Source: Parabacteroides massiliensis (GTDB taxonomy: Bacteria; Bacteroidota; Bacteroidia; Bacteroidales; Tannerellaceae). From it: DNA of 64,000 nt. Made by a program: the position numbers and the translations under genes. The stretch is from positions 1,419,787-1,483,786 of the forward strand of contig NZ_LT700189.1 of assembly GCF_900155425.1 (NCBI RefSeq), given 5' to 3'. The notes beneath the pieces are model-generated. The model saw only the letters and a program-made list of their open reading frames with translations, was not told the origin of the DNA and did not search any database. Below are positions 44,099-54,175 of the stretch, piece after piece (the first letter of the stretch is position 1; each line of letters opens with the position of its first letter).

Positions 44099-45871
44099 CT
44101 ATCCTTTCACTTTTTTACAATAATAATAAAACCAGAAAGTATCTCCATATTGCCGGTAAAGCCAGGAAAGCCCGTCACTGCTATTCTTGATCTTCAATAT
44201 ATCTTTTTGGAACTGTTTATACCGCCCTGCTATTTCTGGCCGGACGGAAACCTTGTCAAGGACAGAATGGTTCTCTACCGCCAATACCAATGCCGCCTCC
44301 TGAAAATGGACAGGGAGTGGCAGTCCTGACAAAAACGTGCCGGAACGCGACAGGAATGTCTTGAACTTCTCCATTTCCTTCGCCAACAGATAAGAACAAC
44401 CTAAATATTCCCATGCTATCCGGTTTACGCCGGGTTCCGAAAGATGTCCCGTCCAAAGGCTGTCGATGTCGATCAGGCAAAGCAAGTTGTCCGGCTGAAA
44501 GGCCGGCATCGTCTTCGAGGCAAGCTCTTCATCCTGTCCGATCCTTTCGGGATGACGAACATAGCCGGCATACTTTTCCGCCCAACGACGGTAGCCAGGC
44601 AACCGGCCGAGCAGGCCTACGTATTTATCTGCCAAAGCATAGTCTCTCCGTATCAGGCTGATCTTAACCAGGCGTTGAAGCATACGGGGGCTTCCTCCCC
44701 TCTTGGCAAGCGTAAGCCCTTCCATCGCATATCCTTCCGAAAGGCTGATATCTCCGATCATATAATGGATATCGCTTAACAGGCAGCTCATATAATATGT
44801 ACGGTCCCAGGAGGCCAAAAGACTCTGCGGTCCTTTCTGGTCGTAATGGAACAACCGGTCGCCCAATACGCCTTTCTGGGCCAAAGCCATATTCAGATAG
44901 TTAAGGCCGGCATAATCCGACACCCCTTCCTTGGGGTGTTCACGGATAATCGTGTCCCAATCGTTTCTTTGCCCTAAAACGGATAACTCGTTCATCCGGT
45001 TGTTCCGTACCTCATACGGCCCGGGCAAGCAAAATGCGGAAAAACAAAACAGAACGACAAACAAGCCGCCTGCAACAAGTACTTTTACCGGACGTTTTCC
45101 CCAGGGAAAAATTTTCATTACAAAAGCCGTTGCGAATAGAATCAAAAGCAAGACAACAAAACGAATCCAGATATAATACATATAAGAGTCCGGCTGCAAC
45201 TGGGACTCCTGATATCTTTCCGAGTAAATCCCGTCTGTCAACGGTATGCCGGTGGCCAAACGAATGCCGATATAAGTCAAAAGCAGCCCTGTCAAACATA
45301 CAGCAAGCGAAGCATACCATTTTTTCCTCCGGCACAAAAGACTCATGAAAACCACGACCAAGCCGTAAAGCGCCGCCAACTGCCCGGCCAAACCATAGAG
45401 GAGGACAACACTCGCCACGCCATAAAGCGACCGCACCGCCGTTCGCCGGATACAGATAAAAACATAAGTAAACAGCAGGAGCAGGAAAAGCCCGACCGTT
45501 CCGTCCAACACATAAAAAGGGCTCGTATGAGCCTTCAACAATCCTAAAACCGGAAACAAGGAAAGCAATAGATTATATCCGCGTGGGGCGATTTCCTGCA
45601 AAAGCAGATAACACAAGAAGCCCGCCATGCACAGGAAAGTACTGTTAACACACAAGACAAACAGGGAGGAGGCATAATATTGAACCAAGGCCTGTCCGCA
45701 CACCGTACAAAAACCACCGGGAACAGACAACATATCCCGGACAACCGACCATTCGGGTATAAACAGCTGCACCTCTTCCTGCCGCTGGAACGTGGAAGTG
45801 CCAAACGACCAAAAAAAAGCCCAGAGTCCTGCAAACACGAACAGCCAGAATACAAGCTTCCTTCCTTTCAT
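44099..45871 (-). CDS. DUF6057-family membrane protein
   Basis: The 590-residue protein has about ten TM helices in the first 320 residues, then a soluble C-terminal region of about 270 residues with helix-turn repeats of TPR type. I recall such proteins as DUF6057. It is cotranscribed with the heme-motif lipoprotein (3 bp). It is preceded by the terminator of the SusC/SusD unit (45911-45946). No function is known. Confidence 0.75.
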   Translation of the reverse strand: MKGRKLVFWLFVFAGLWAFFWSFGTSTFQRQEEVQLFIPEWSVVRDMLSVPGGFCTVCGQALVQYYASSLFVLCVNSTFLCMAGFLCYLLLQEIAPRGYNLLLSLFPVLGLLKAHTSPFYVLDGTVGLFLLLLFTYVFICIRRTAVRSLYGVASVVLLYGLAGQLAALYGLVVVFMSLLCRRKKWYASLAVCLTGLLLTYIGIRLATGIPLTDGIYSERYQESQLQPDSYMYYIWIRFVVLLLILFATAFVMKIFPWGKRPVKVLVAGGLFVVLFCFSAFCLPGPYEVRNNRMNELSVLGQRNDWDTIIREHPKEGVSDYAGLNYLNMALAQKGVLGDRLFHYDQKGPQSLLASWDRTYYMSCLLSDIHYMIGDISLSEGYAMEGLTLAKRGGSPRMLQRLVKISLIRRDYALADKYVGLLGRLPGYRRWAEKYAGYVRHPERIGQDEELASKTMPAFQPDNLLCLIDIDSLWTGHLSEPGVNRIAWEYLGCSYLLAKEMEKFKTFLSRSGTFLSGLPLPVHFQEAALVLAVENHSVLDKVSVRPEIAGRYKQFQKDILKIKNSSDGLSWLYRQYGDTFWFYYYCKKVKG

Positions 45872-45910
45872 AATTCTATTGCTTTTATTAATGAGAAATG
45901 AAACAAAAGA

Positions 45911-45946
45911 AGAGAGGAATTCACCTTACGGTGGCTATTCCTCTCT
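45911..45946 (-). terminator. Terminator of the orphan SusC/SusD operon
   Basis: On the minus strand a 10-base outer stem (AGAGAGGAAT / ATTCCTCTCT) and an inner GCCACC/GGTG stem close on GTAA. A T-rich stretch, TCTTTTGTTT, follows. It separates the SusD gene from the DUF6057 gene. Confidence 0.85.
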
Positions 45947-45988
45947 CCCCGGTCTAAAGAGTGAATTTATACTTCATCGTTTTTTCTT

Positions 45989-47710
45989 CTACTTTCCGCC
46001 ATAACCCGGGTTCTGTTCCAACAGGTTATTTGCTCCGATCAGACTGTAGTGGATCGGGAAACGATTGAAATTCGGATTATTCGTTGCCTTATGGTCCCAC
46101 CAGTCTTCCGTCACATAAGCATCCCAACGGACCAAATCCGTACGGCGGCGTCCTTCGGCCAAGAATTCCAATTGCCATTCGTCCAGCATACGGTATTTAT
46201 CCAGATTTGCTGCTGTTACAGGATCGGGATCGACTCCGCCTTCGAAGTAACGTTTGCGGACCGTATTGATCAGGTCGGCTGCTCCCTGCTTGTCACCGGC
46301 ACGCATCTTGCATTCGGCCAGCATGTAATAGATTTCGGCCAAACGAATCACCGGACAGTCTGGATCTCCTTTACGCTTGAATTCTTCCTGAGTAGGACGC
46401 GGACTGCGTTTTGTCACACGCACACAGGAATTTTCTTCTGCGGTTGCAATCGTCGATGGCAAGGAGGCCAAATCCGGGTATTGCGGGTCTTTCCCTACTT
46501 TTGAAAAATAAGCCACCTGGTCAACAACCGTGATCACTTCTCCGGCATACTCGCGCGTACCGGTACATACCCATTCAGGATTCAATGGGTTAACCAGCTT
46601 TCCGACGATAAACATACCGCGATATTTGCCATTGCCCTCGTATACATACGGCTGCTTACGGATATCCTTGTCGTTAAATTTGGCATACGCTCCGCCCAAT
46701 TTATACGGATAACGCTTGCCGGTCGGGTCCAAACTCGGAATCAGACCGATACCGTTATTGGAACCGGAACCTTCCAAACCGCCTAAATAATTCTTATAGT
46801 TGTAAGGAACCTGCCATGTCCAATACATGGCATCCGTCTCGGTCTTTGCGTTCTGGCTCGGTACGGACCAGATAATCTCCGGACAACGTTCGTTGTCGAA
46901 CCCGAAAATATTCGTCCAATCCGGATCCAATGCATACTGACCGTATTTGCCGTCGATGATATCCTGGCAAATCTGAGCCGCTTCCGTAAACATCTCCTTG
47001 CCGATGTAAGATTTTGCATTGAAATACAAACGAGCCTGTAAAGCAGCACCGGCTGCACGATTGATCGCACCCGTTTCCATTCCTCCCAATGTTTCCTTGA
47101 TCGGAAGGTTAGGAATGGAAATCTTCAGCAAAGAGTCGATGAAGTTGAATGTTTCAACATCCGTCGCACGTCCTTTCACCTCGCTCTGCGTTGTCGTATA
47201 CAGAGGCACTCCTCCGAAGAAATCCAAACCATCAATATAGAATGACGCTGCCAATGCACGCTGCTGGTTCAACATGGATTCACGTGTACCTTCCGGAAAT
47301 CCCAACGCATCGAAATCCACCTTTTCCAAATCTTCCAATGCATCCCAAGCCAAAGCGACACCCATCGCAAAGTTGGTCCAGCCTGTTTCCACACGGGTCA
47401 TGTCTTCCGTATATTCATGATGATGGAACTTCTGATAGTTTGCCCCGTCATACCAGTCGCTACCGCGTGTCGGCAAGCAATACTCGTCGGTTCCCAATTC
47501 CTGCAACGCCCACCGGGGTTCATCATGGGCTATGTACCAACGCCAGTGAGTAAACGGGCGATTGAAACGCTGCCATACAGCATCTTGTGAACTATAAAAT
47601 GTCTCCGGGACCACCTGCGAATAAAAATCAGGTTCAACACTACAAGATGTTGCGCACAGCAGGCAGATCACTCCGGATAAAAACAATCGGAATATATTTT
47701 TCTTTTTCAT
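45989..47710 (-). CDS. SusD/RagB-family nutrient-binding lipoprotein (orphan pair)
   Basis: The 573-residue surface lipoprotein has a signal with lipobox CATSC and the SusD TPR-like helical build. Recognised stretches include QQRALAASFYIDGLDFFGGVPLYT, AALQARLYFNAKS, and the C-terminal RLAEIYYMLAECKMRAGDKQGAADLINTVR and WQLEFLAEGRRRTDLVRWD. It caps the SusC barrel and binds the ligand. It follows its SusC gene by 12 bp. No enzyme genes are in the operon, so the nutrient cannot be set. Confidence 0.94.
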   Translation of the reverse strand: MKKKNIFRLFLSGVICLLCATSCSVEPDFYSQVVPETFYSSQDAVWQRFNRPFTHWRWYIAHDEPRWALQELGTDEYCLPTRGSDWYDGANYQKFHHHEYTEDMTRVETGWTNFAMGVALAWDALEDLEKVDFDALGFPEGTRESMLNQQRALAASFYIDGLDFFGGVPLYTTTQSEVKGRATDVETFNFIDSLLKISIPNLPIKETLGGMETGAINRAAGAALQARLYFNAKSYIGKEMFTEAAQICQDIIDGKYGQYALDPDWTNIFGFDNERCPEIIWSVPSQNAKTETDAMYWTWQVPYNYKNYLGGLEGSGSNNGIGLIPSLDPTGKRYPYKLGGAYAKFNDKDIRKQPYVYEGNGKYRGMFIVGKLVNPLNPEWVCTGTREYAGEVITVVDQVAYFSKVGKDPQYPDLASLPSTIATAEENSCVRVTKRSPRPTQEEFKRKGDPDCPVIRLAEIYYMLAECKMRAGDKQGAADLINTVRKRYFEGGVDPDPVTAANLDKYRMLDEWQLEFLAEGRRRTDLVRWDAYVTEDWWDHKATNNPNFNRFPIHYSLIGANNLLEQNPGYGGK

Positions 47711-47722
47711 CTTAGAATCTGT

Positions 47723-50700
47723 TTAGAAGTTAAACTGCATACCTAATGTCCAAGTACGAACGACCGGATAGAAATCGCTCCAGAATCTTTCCGTACCTTG
47801 ATCCCAGCCGGTGATATTGACTTCCGGATTCATACCGCTATAGCCGGTGATCGTACAAACATTACCGACTGTACCGTAAATACGGATCCGATCGATCAGG
47901 TTATTCGTGTATTTCTTCATCGGAAGCGTATAGCCCAATGTGATGGCATCAATCTTCAAGAACGTACCATCTTCCAGGTAATAATCGCAGATTTGCTTTT
48001 CACCCTTGATATGGTTGAACTTCCCGTACGCATCTTTCAACACGTTCAAGTTGCCTTGTCCCTGAATACCGTAATACATATTAATCGTATTATACACATC
48101 GAAATCGATCCAACTACGCAGGTTGATACCCAAATCAAAATTCTTATATGTCAGCGTATGGCTCCATCCGACGATCAGTTTCGGAGTATAGTTGCCTATA
48201 AACTGTTTGTCATTTTCCGTTTTTTGTGCAGCCGGGATCACTTCACCGTCCTTGTTATACAACAAGAAACTGCCTTCATCGTCGAATCCGGCAAACTTCC
48301 ACATATAGAAAGAACCGATTGTCGAACCTGCCTCTATACGGGCGGCATCACCCGGACTACCCGGAGCTACGAAACCATTCCCGTTATGATAGGAGTTATC
48401 GCCTTCCAGAGTCAGGATCTTTCCTGTATTATGGCTCAAGTTTATATTGGTAGACCAAATAAAATCTTTCGTACGGATAATATCGCCACCAACTTCGAAT
48501 TCCCAACCTTTGCTTTCCATCGAACCGATGTTCTGCATCTGGCTGCCTTGCGTATAAGGAGGCTGCGGAACTTTCACGCTAAACAGCAGGTTATCCACCT
48601 TGCGACGGTAATAGTCAAACTTACCATACAGACGGCCGTTGAAGAAAGAGTAATCGGCACCTATGTTCCATTCCTTCTTTTCTTCCCATCCTAAATTCGG
48701 ATTGACATTTTGAGACTTTCCGTACGAATAAGCCCATGACCCGTTCGGCATCATCCAGTTCGTGTCAGAACCTAACATATTGGCCATGTAAGTCGCACTA
48801 AAGTCGTTATTACCGGTCACACCATAACCGAAACGGAACTTCAAGTCGTCCAACCAGTCGAAATCTTTCATGAACTCTTCGTTCGAGATACGCCAACCTG
48901 CCGTTGCAGACCAGAAGTTAGCCCAACGATTGTCTGACGCAAATTTGGAAGAACCCTCATGACGGATAGCAGCAGAAGCCATATATTTATCCTGATAAGA
49001 ATAATTGGCACGGGCAAACAAAGAGAACAGACGTTCCGTAACATTCTTACTGGAACTCATGCTGGCTTTACCATCCGACAGATAGCTGCCTTGGCCCATA
49101 TCCCAATACTTGATACCGTCTACAGAGAAGTTATAGTTACGCATATTGAAACCTTCTCCATTTGTTTCGAAATAAGAATAACCGGCTGTTGCGTTCAAGC
49201 TGTGGCCGCCTTTTAATTCTTTTACATAAGAGAAATACCCTTCGGAAGTCAGGTTTTCTGTCTTGCTGAAACCTAAATATCCTTGTCCTTTGCGAGATTC
49301 TTCGATTTCAGAACGATGTGTACTTGGCCAATACTGGTGAATTTCCCACTGCCGGTTTTCGTAACCGACGATCTGCTGATAAGACAATCCTTCGATCGGC
49401 TTGATATTCAATTTCAAGTTTACTTCCGGCTTAAACCATTTATCCAATCCGAAATAATCTTCTAACATTGCATCAGCCACCACGTTATAATCCAAAGACT
49501 CATTTGTCCATACGTTATAACCGGTTTCGCTATCCGGATCATACGGAGAACGGGTCGGGTTGTTACGCATAGCCTGCTGGAAATTAGGGAAGTGGTTGTT
49601 ACGCTTTGCCTGGCGATAATCTACAGCCGGACGGACTTCCAACCAATCGTCGAACAATTTGAACATTGCATTCACACGTCCTCCATAATCCTGACGTTCG
49701 TCTTGCTTGGCAATACCTTGATTTTTTTCATAGAAGAAAGAGGTATACAACTGAGCCTTTTCCGTACCCATTTCCAATGCCAAATGGTGTTTCTGAGAGA
49801 AGTTGTCTTTGTTGAGCAATTCATCCCACCAGTCCGTGTCCGATCCGTAGTCCGTACCGATTTTGTGTTCGGCATATTCGCGGCCGGTCAACATCTCCGG
49901 AGCATTATAGTTTTGTTTCTTCGAAAACTCGTTGCTATAACTCAATTTCACTTTTCCGCTTGTGTCGGAACCGCTCTTCGTTGTGATCAAGATCACACCG
50001 GAGGCCGCACGTGTACCATAAATGGCAGCAGCCGAACCGTCTTTCAAGACGTCGATAGACTTGATATCTTCCTGTGTCAGCGAACGGATATCACCTCCGG
50101 GGAAACCATCGATCACGATAAGCGGAGCTTTACCGGAATTGATGGAGGTCATACCACGTAACTGGATCGTCGTTCCGGAGTTGGCACTACCCAAATTATT
50201 CATCACCAAACCACTGATCTTACCTTGTAAGGAGGTCGTAATATCCGCACCGCTCACACCGATCATCAGGTCATCGGCCTTCAACGAGGTGATTGCACTG
50301 GTCACCTGTTTTTTGTCCAAAGAGCCGTAGCCGATCACCACGACTTCTTCCAATGCCTTGGCGTCTTCTACCAGTTTCACATTGATTGTTGCCAGATTTC
50401 CGACTTTTACTTCCTGGGTAATATACCCGATATAGGATACAACGAGTGTCGCATTGGTCGGGACGTTCTGAAGGATAACTTTACCATCCATATCGGAGAT
50501 GTTACCGTTTGTAGTTCCTTTCACTACGACATTGGCACCAACAACCGGCCCCATTTCATCTTGAACCGTAATAGTGACTGTTTTCCCTACTTGATCAGGA
50601 ACTGCACTTTCAATCCGATTCGAGGTTAACAACTCTACATTTTCACTGGTCGCAAATGCACCTGTTGTCAAGCAGAAAAGCAATCCACAGGTGATTTTCG

Positions 50701-50761
50701 TCATTCGAGATATTGAACCGTTCCAACTTATGGGAAGGCCACAATTCTGTTTTTTTCGCAT
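47723..50761 (-). CDS. SusC/RagA-family TonB-dependent transporter (orphan pair)
   Basis: The 1012-residue outer-membrane transporter has a signal peptide, a carboxypeptidase-regulatory-like domain (about 60-150, GPVVGANVVVKGTTNGNISD), the SusC signature VVSYIGYITQEV and EEVVVIGYGSLDKKQVT as TonB box region. A plug and a barrel of about 700 residues end in TWTLGMQFNF. The N-terminal STN domain seen in the other SusC is absent, so it is not a sigma/anti-sigma signal transducer. An IS982-type element lies 227 bp before the start and may change its expression. Confidence 0.95.
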   Translation of the reverse strand: MRKKQNCGLPISWNGSISRMTKITCGLLFCLTTGAFATSENVELLTSNRIESAVPDQVGKTVTITVQDEMGPVVGANVVVKGTTNGNISDMDGKVILQNVPTNATLVVSYIGYITQEVKVGNLATINVKLVEDAKALEEVVVIGYGSLDKKQVTSAITSLKADDLMIGVSGADITTSLQGKISGLVMNNLGSANSGTTIQLRGMTSINSGKAPLIVIDGFPGGDIRSLTQEDIKSIDVLKDGSAAAIYGTRAASGVILITTKSGSDTSGKVKLSYSNEFSKKQNYNAPEMLTGREYAEHKIGTDYGSDTDWWDELLNKDNFSQKHHLALEMGTEKAQLYTSFFYEKNQGIAKQDERQDYGGRVNAMFKLFDDWLEVRPAVDYRQAKRNNHFPNFQQAMRNNPTRSPYDPDSETGYNVWTNESLDYNVVADAMLEDYFGLDKWFKPEVNLKLNIKPIEGLSYQQIVGYENRQWEIHQYWPSTHRSEIEESRKGQGYLGFSKTENLTSEGYFSYVKELKGGHSLNATAGYSYFETNGEGFNMRNYNFSVDGIKYWDMGQGSYLSDGKASMSSSKNVTERLFSLFARANYSYQDKYMASAAIRHEGSSKFASDNRWANFWSATAGWRISNEEFMKDFDWLDDLKFRFGYGVTGNNDFSATYMANMLGSDTNWMMPNGSWAYSYGKSQNVNPNLGWEEKKEWNIGADYSFFNGRLYGKFDYYRRKVDNLLFSVKVPQPPYTQGSQMQNIGSMESKGWEFEVGGDIIRTKDFIWSTNINLSHNTGKILTLEGDNSYHNGNGFVAPGSPGDAARIEAGSTIGSFYMWKFAGFDDEGSFLLYNKDGEVIPAAQKTENDKQFIGNYTPKLIVGWSHTLTYKNFDLGINLRSWIDFDVYNTINMYYGIQGQGNLNVLKDAYGKFNHIKGEKQICDYYLEDGTFLKIDAITLGYTLPMKKYTNNLIDRIRIYGTVGNVCTITGYSGMNPEVNITGWDQGTERFWSDFYPVVRTWTLGMQFNF

Positions 50762-50987
50762 CTTTATTGTATTATCATAAAAAGGTTAATAATAAATAGA
50801 TTTAAGCCATAATCTGTATCAGATCAACACCAAGGTTAAGAAACTCATTTTAAACATTTTACATCTCACTCCATAGGCTAACAGATTTTAATTATCCATA
50901 TTGATTTTCAAACAAATTCTTCCAGCCAACAAGGCTATAGTTCTTAGAGAACTACGTTCATTCGCATAATGTATAAAACATTATAAA

Positions 50988-52060
50988 TGCGAATCAGCAG
51001 TTGAAAACATCTTCAGATTCTTGATTTAAAAGTTTGTAATTCAGTTAATTATCTCATTATTTTATTTTGTAATCTCCTTGAAAATCAGTAAATTAGAAGA
51101 ATAAAACCACTCATTTTTCTAATTATGATTCCCAAGGAGAAAAAGTTAATACTAATAGGTTTGTATATGTATATCTGTGATGTCCATAAGTCTTCTCTGC
51201 GTTTCCACTGCCAGAGATTCAGTAACAATTCCAATCCTGAGTTTACGGATGAGGAGGTTCTTACCATCTATCTGTTCTGCGGGTACTGCCAGAGATACTT
51301 CAACATCAAGGAGATACATACCTTCGCTAAGGAGTATCTGTCATCATGGTTTCCAAAATTGCCGTCTTATCAAACGTTTTGCGTACGCCTAAATATGCTT
51401 TCAGAAACATTTAAGGTGCTGGTGGAAACCATGATACAATCATTCAAGCCCAAGGATTGCGACTCCATTATATCCATTGTCGATTCTATGCCGATAGTGA
51501 CCTGTAAAGGGAAAAACCGAGAGGGGAAAGTAGCTACGGAGATAACATCAAAAGGGTATTGCTCCACTAAGAACATGTACTACTATGGCATGAAACTGCA
51601 TATGGTAGGACAGCGTAGGGAGGGAACCTTACCTTTTCCGGAAATGATAACTCTGACACCGGCTTCGGACAACGACCTGACCGTATTCAAAAGCGAATGC
51701 GTGCCATACCTATCCGGAAAGACGGTGCTTGCAGACAAGATTTACAGCGATTTCTCTTTCTTTAATGAGAACAATCCGGTTAAAGTGCTTACTCCGCATA
51801 AAGAGATTAAAGGGGAACCGGAAGTTCTCAAACAGAGGGAGAAAGCTGCAAGAGACCTTTTCTCGCAAGCCGTTTCTAAAGTCAGACAACCTATCGAATC
51901 CTTTTTCAACTGGCTGAATGAAAAAACAGAAATTCAAAGAGCATCTAAAGTAAGAGCTACCAAAGGGCTGTTGGTACATACCTTTGGAAAGTTGGCTATT
52001 GCTCTACTTACATTTGTTAATTTTTAATTTTTGAATCAGAAAGCCAACTGCTGATTCGCA
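50988..52060 (+). mobile_element. Complete IS982-type insertion sequence
   Basis: The 1073-bp element has 16-base terminal inverted repeats starting TGCGAATCAGCAGTTG (50988-51003 and 52045-52060) and encodes one intact transposase. It is flanked by the 7-base direct repeat TTATAAA (50981-50987 and 52061-52067), the expected target duplication. The copy therefore inserted whole and probably recently. It lies between the SusC promoter region and the IMP dehydrogenase gene. The further flanks (50762-50980) hold only A+T-rich sequence. Confidence 0.93.
51125..52027 (+). CDS. IS982-family transposase
   Basis: The 300-residue transposase carries the DDE triad expected for the family: Asp in IVDSMPIV (about 119), Asp in VLADKIYSD (about 203) and Glu in RQPIESFFNWLNEKT (about 260). 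The N-terminal part (TDEEVLTIYLFCGYCQR) fits the IS982 type. The frame is intact and the gene fills most of the element, so it could be active. Confidence 0.9.
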   Translation: MIPKEKKLILIGLYMYICDVHKSSLRFHCQRFSNNSNPEFTDEEVLTIYLFCGYCQRYFNIKEIHTFAKEYLSSWFPKLPSYQTFCVRLNMLSETFKVLVETMIQSFKPKDCDSIISIVDSMPIVTCKGKNREGKVATEITSKGYCSTKNMYYYGMKLHMVGQRREGTLPFPEMITLTPASDNDLTVFKSECVPYLSGKTVLADKIYSDFSFFNENNPVKVLTPHKEIKGEPEVLKQREKAARDLFSQAVSKVRQPIESFFNWLNEKTEIQRASKVRATKGLLVHTFGKLAIALLTFVNF

Positions 52061-52515
52061 TTATAAATAAATCATTTGTAAAAACACATATAAATGTCTT
52101 AATACAAAACGTATCTTTTTTTAGATTTATCTTGTACAGGATACAAATGTAAATAAAAAATATTAATATCAAATAAAAAAATACCATAATATTAAGATAT
52201 TGGAAGATTCGAGTTTAATAAGCCTTTGATAAATAACAAGTTGCCACAGAAAAAGTGTTATAAAACATTTATCTGCATTAACATCTACAAACTGATACTT
52301 TCTCGTAATTTAACAGGAATAACCTTAATATCCGCGTAGTTCTCTAAGTACTCAGTATTTGAACCTATCCGAACCATAGTTTATCTTTCAAAAAATCGCC
52401 CTACGAAAGGAAAATCGGCAAAAACATAATTTTCTTTAGCCCTGGCAATACATGATACAAGAGAATTAAGTACTTTTGTACCCTAATAAAAAATCATCCA
52501 GTAAATATAAACACT
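52061..52515. other. Gap between IS and IMP dehydrogenase gene
   Basis: The stretch is A+T-rich without a supported gene. It starts with the IS target repeat. The 14-base CGTAGTTCTCTAAG at 52335-52348 is the inverted copy of 50943-50956 on the other side of the IS. The promoter of the next gene is at its end. Confidence 0.5.
52471..52478 (+). promoter_or_regulatory. -7 promoter motif of the IMP dehydrogenase gene
   Basis: TACTTTTG fits TAnnTTTG, 37 bases before the ATG at 52516. Confidence 0.5.
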
Positions 52516-54009
52516 ATGGCAGTTTACTTAAACGATGTATCAAGAACATTCGGTGAATACTTGCTTATTCCCGGTTTAACCACCAAACAATGTGTGCCAA
52601 CCAACGTTTCGCTAAAGACTCCGCTTGTGAAGCACAAAGTAGGTGAAAAGCCTGCGATCGAATTAAACATTCCTTTCGTATCAGCGATCATGCAATCCGT
52701 GTCCGGCCCCAAGCTGGCTATCGAACTGGCCCGCAACGGAGGATTGTCTTTCATCTTCGGTTCGCAACCTATCGACAGCCAGGCTGAAATGGTCCGGAAA
52801 GTAAAGAAGTTTAAAGCCGGTTTTGTAATCAGCGACTCCAATCTGACTCCCGATAACACGCTGGCAGATGTAATCGCTCTGGTACAGCGCACCGAACACT
52901 CTACGATCGGCGTGACGGACGACGGTACTCCTAACGGTAAATTGCTGGGAATGGTGACCAGTCGCGACTATCGTGCAGAAAAGGATTCGCCCGACAAGAA
53001 GGTGAAAGAATTCATGACCCCGTTCTCCAAACTGATCGTCGGCGAACTGGGCATGACGTTGAGCGAAGCCAACCAGATCATCTGGGATCACAAACTGAAC
53101 ACGTTGCCAATCATCGACAAGGAACAGAACTTGCAATATTTCGTTTTCCGCAAAGACTACGACAACCACCGCGACAATCCGAAAGAGTTGTCCGGCAGCG
53201 ATAAGAAACTGCTTGTAGGCGCGGGAATCAACACGCGCGATTATATGGAACGCGTTCCTGCGCTGGTTGAAGCAGGTGTCGACGTATTGTGTATCGACTC
53301 GTCCGACGGCTACTCCGAATGGCAACAGGCAACACTGCAATGGATCAAACAGAACTATGGCGACAAAGTGCTGGTCGGTGCCGGAAATGTTGTCGACAAG
53401 GAAGGTTTCGACTACCTGGTCGAAGCCGGAGCCGATTTCATCAAGGTAGGTATCGGTGGCGGTTCCATCTGTATCACCCGTGAACAGAAGGGTATCGGCC
53501 GCGGACAGGCTACCGCATTGATCGATGTGGCACAGGCACGCGACGAATATATGAAAAAGACAGGCATCTATGTGCCTATTTGCAGCGACGGCGGTCTGGT
53601 GCATGACTACCACATGGTTCTTGCTTTGGCAATGGGTGCGGACTTCCTTATGATGGGACGTTATTTTGCCCGTTTCGACGAATCTCCTACGAAGAAGATG
53701 AAGATCGGAAACAATTTTGTAAAGGAATATTGGGGCGAAGGTTCGAACCGCGCCAAGAACTGGCAACGTTATGACATGGGCGGCAGCGAAGCCCTCAAGT
53801 TCGAAGAAGGCGTCGACAGCTATGTTCCCTATGCCGGCAAGATGAAAGACAACCTCAACCTCACACTGGGCAAAATAATCGCCACGATGTGCAGTTGTGG
53901 TGCCATCACTATCCCTGATCTGCAGAAGAACGCCAAAATCACATTGGTTTCTTCAACCAGTATCGTGGAAGGCGGAGCGCATGACGTGATCTTGAAGGAA
54001 CAGAACTAA
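52516..54009 (+). CDS. guaB: IMP dehydrogenase of the Tritrichomonas-like type
   Basis: The 497-residue enzyme oxidises IMP to XMP with NAD+, the committed step of GMP synthesis. The barrel carries [14 protein letters not shown] (substrate and NAD site), the catalytic Cys loop [17 protein letters not shown] and the flap region. Two CBS domains are inserted at about 95-215 ([11 protein letters not shown] and [12 protein letters not shown]). As I remember the Tritrichomonas foetus enzyme, its loop and much of the flanking sequence are close to this one (for example [16 protein letters not shown] and [14 protein letters not shown]). This is not the common bacterial GuaB type. A strong terminator follows. 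Confidence 0.93.
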   Translation: MAVYLNDVSRTFGEYLLIPGLTTKQCVPTNVSLKTPLVKHKVGEKPAIELNIPFVSAIMQSVSGPKLAIELARNGGLSFIFGSQPIDSQAEMVRKVKKFKAGFVISDSNLTPDNTLADVIALVQRTEHSTIGVTDDGTPNGKLLGMVTSRDYRAEKDSPDKKVKEFMTPFSKLIVGELGMTLSEANQIIWDHKLNTLPIIDKEQNLQYFVFRKDYDNHRDNPKELSGSDKKLLVGAGINTRDYMERVPALVEAGVDVLCIDSSDGYSEWQQATLQWIKQNYGDKVLVGAGNVVDKEGFDYLVEAGADFIKVGIGGGSICITREQKGIGRGQATALIDVAQARDEYMKKTGIYVPICSDGGLVHDYHMVLALAMGADFLMMGRYFARFDESPTKKMKIGNNFVKEYWGEGSNRAKNWQRYDMGGSEALKFEEGVDSYVPYAGKMKDNLNLTLGKIIATMCSCGAITIPDLQKNAKITLVSSTSIVEGGAHDVILKEQN

Positions 54010-54023
54010 GAGACAGACCATTC

Positions 54024-54072
54024 AAATAAAAAGAGCGTATCCGGCAAAAGCCGGATACGCTCTTTTTATTTG
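54024..54072 (+). terminator. Strong terminator after the IMP dehydrogenase gene
   Basis: A long perfect stem, AATAAAAAGAGCGTATCCGGC against its complement, closes an AAAA loop. The T-run CTTTTTATTT is within the 3' arm, so it can work in both directions. Confidence 0.92.
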
Positions 54073-54078
54073 AGGATA

Positions 54079-54140
54079 GCTAACCCTATGCTTTAGCCAT
54101 CATAAAGCATAGGGTTAGCACTCGTAAAGCTATGCGTTAG
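54079..54140. repeat. Palindromic CTAACCCTATGC repeat with a third partial copy
   Basis: GCTAACCCTATGCTTTA (54079-54095) is perfectly inverted at 54103-54119, with a 7-base loop. TAAAGCTATGCGTTAG at 54125-54140 is a degenerate third copy. It resembles a short dispersed repeat of Bacteroidetes. Confidence 0.85.
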
Positions 54141-54175
54141 ACAAACCCGCACATGAAGCTTCAGAAACAAAAGAT

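Noticed and set aside
50960-50976. ATTCGCAT outside the left IS end looked like a second IS end
   Set aside because: Only 7-8 bases match and the 7-base target repeat already fixes the border at 50988.
52061-52515. Possible small gene in the IS-flanking gap
   Set aside because: A+T-rich with frequent stops in all frames; no start with a ribosome site.
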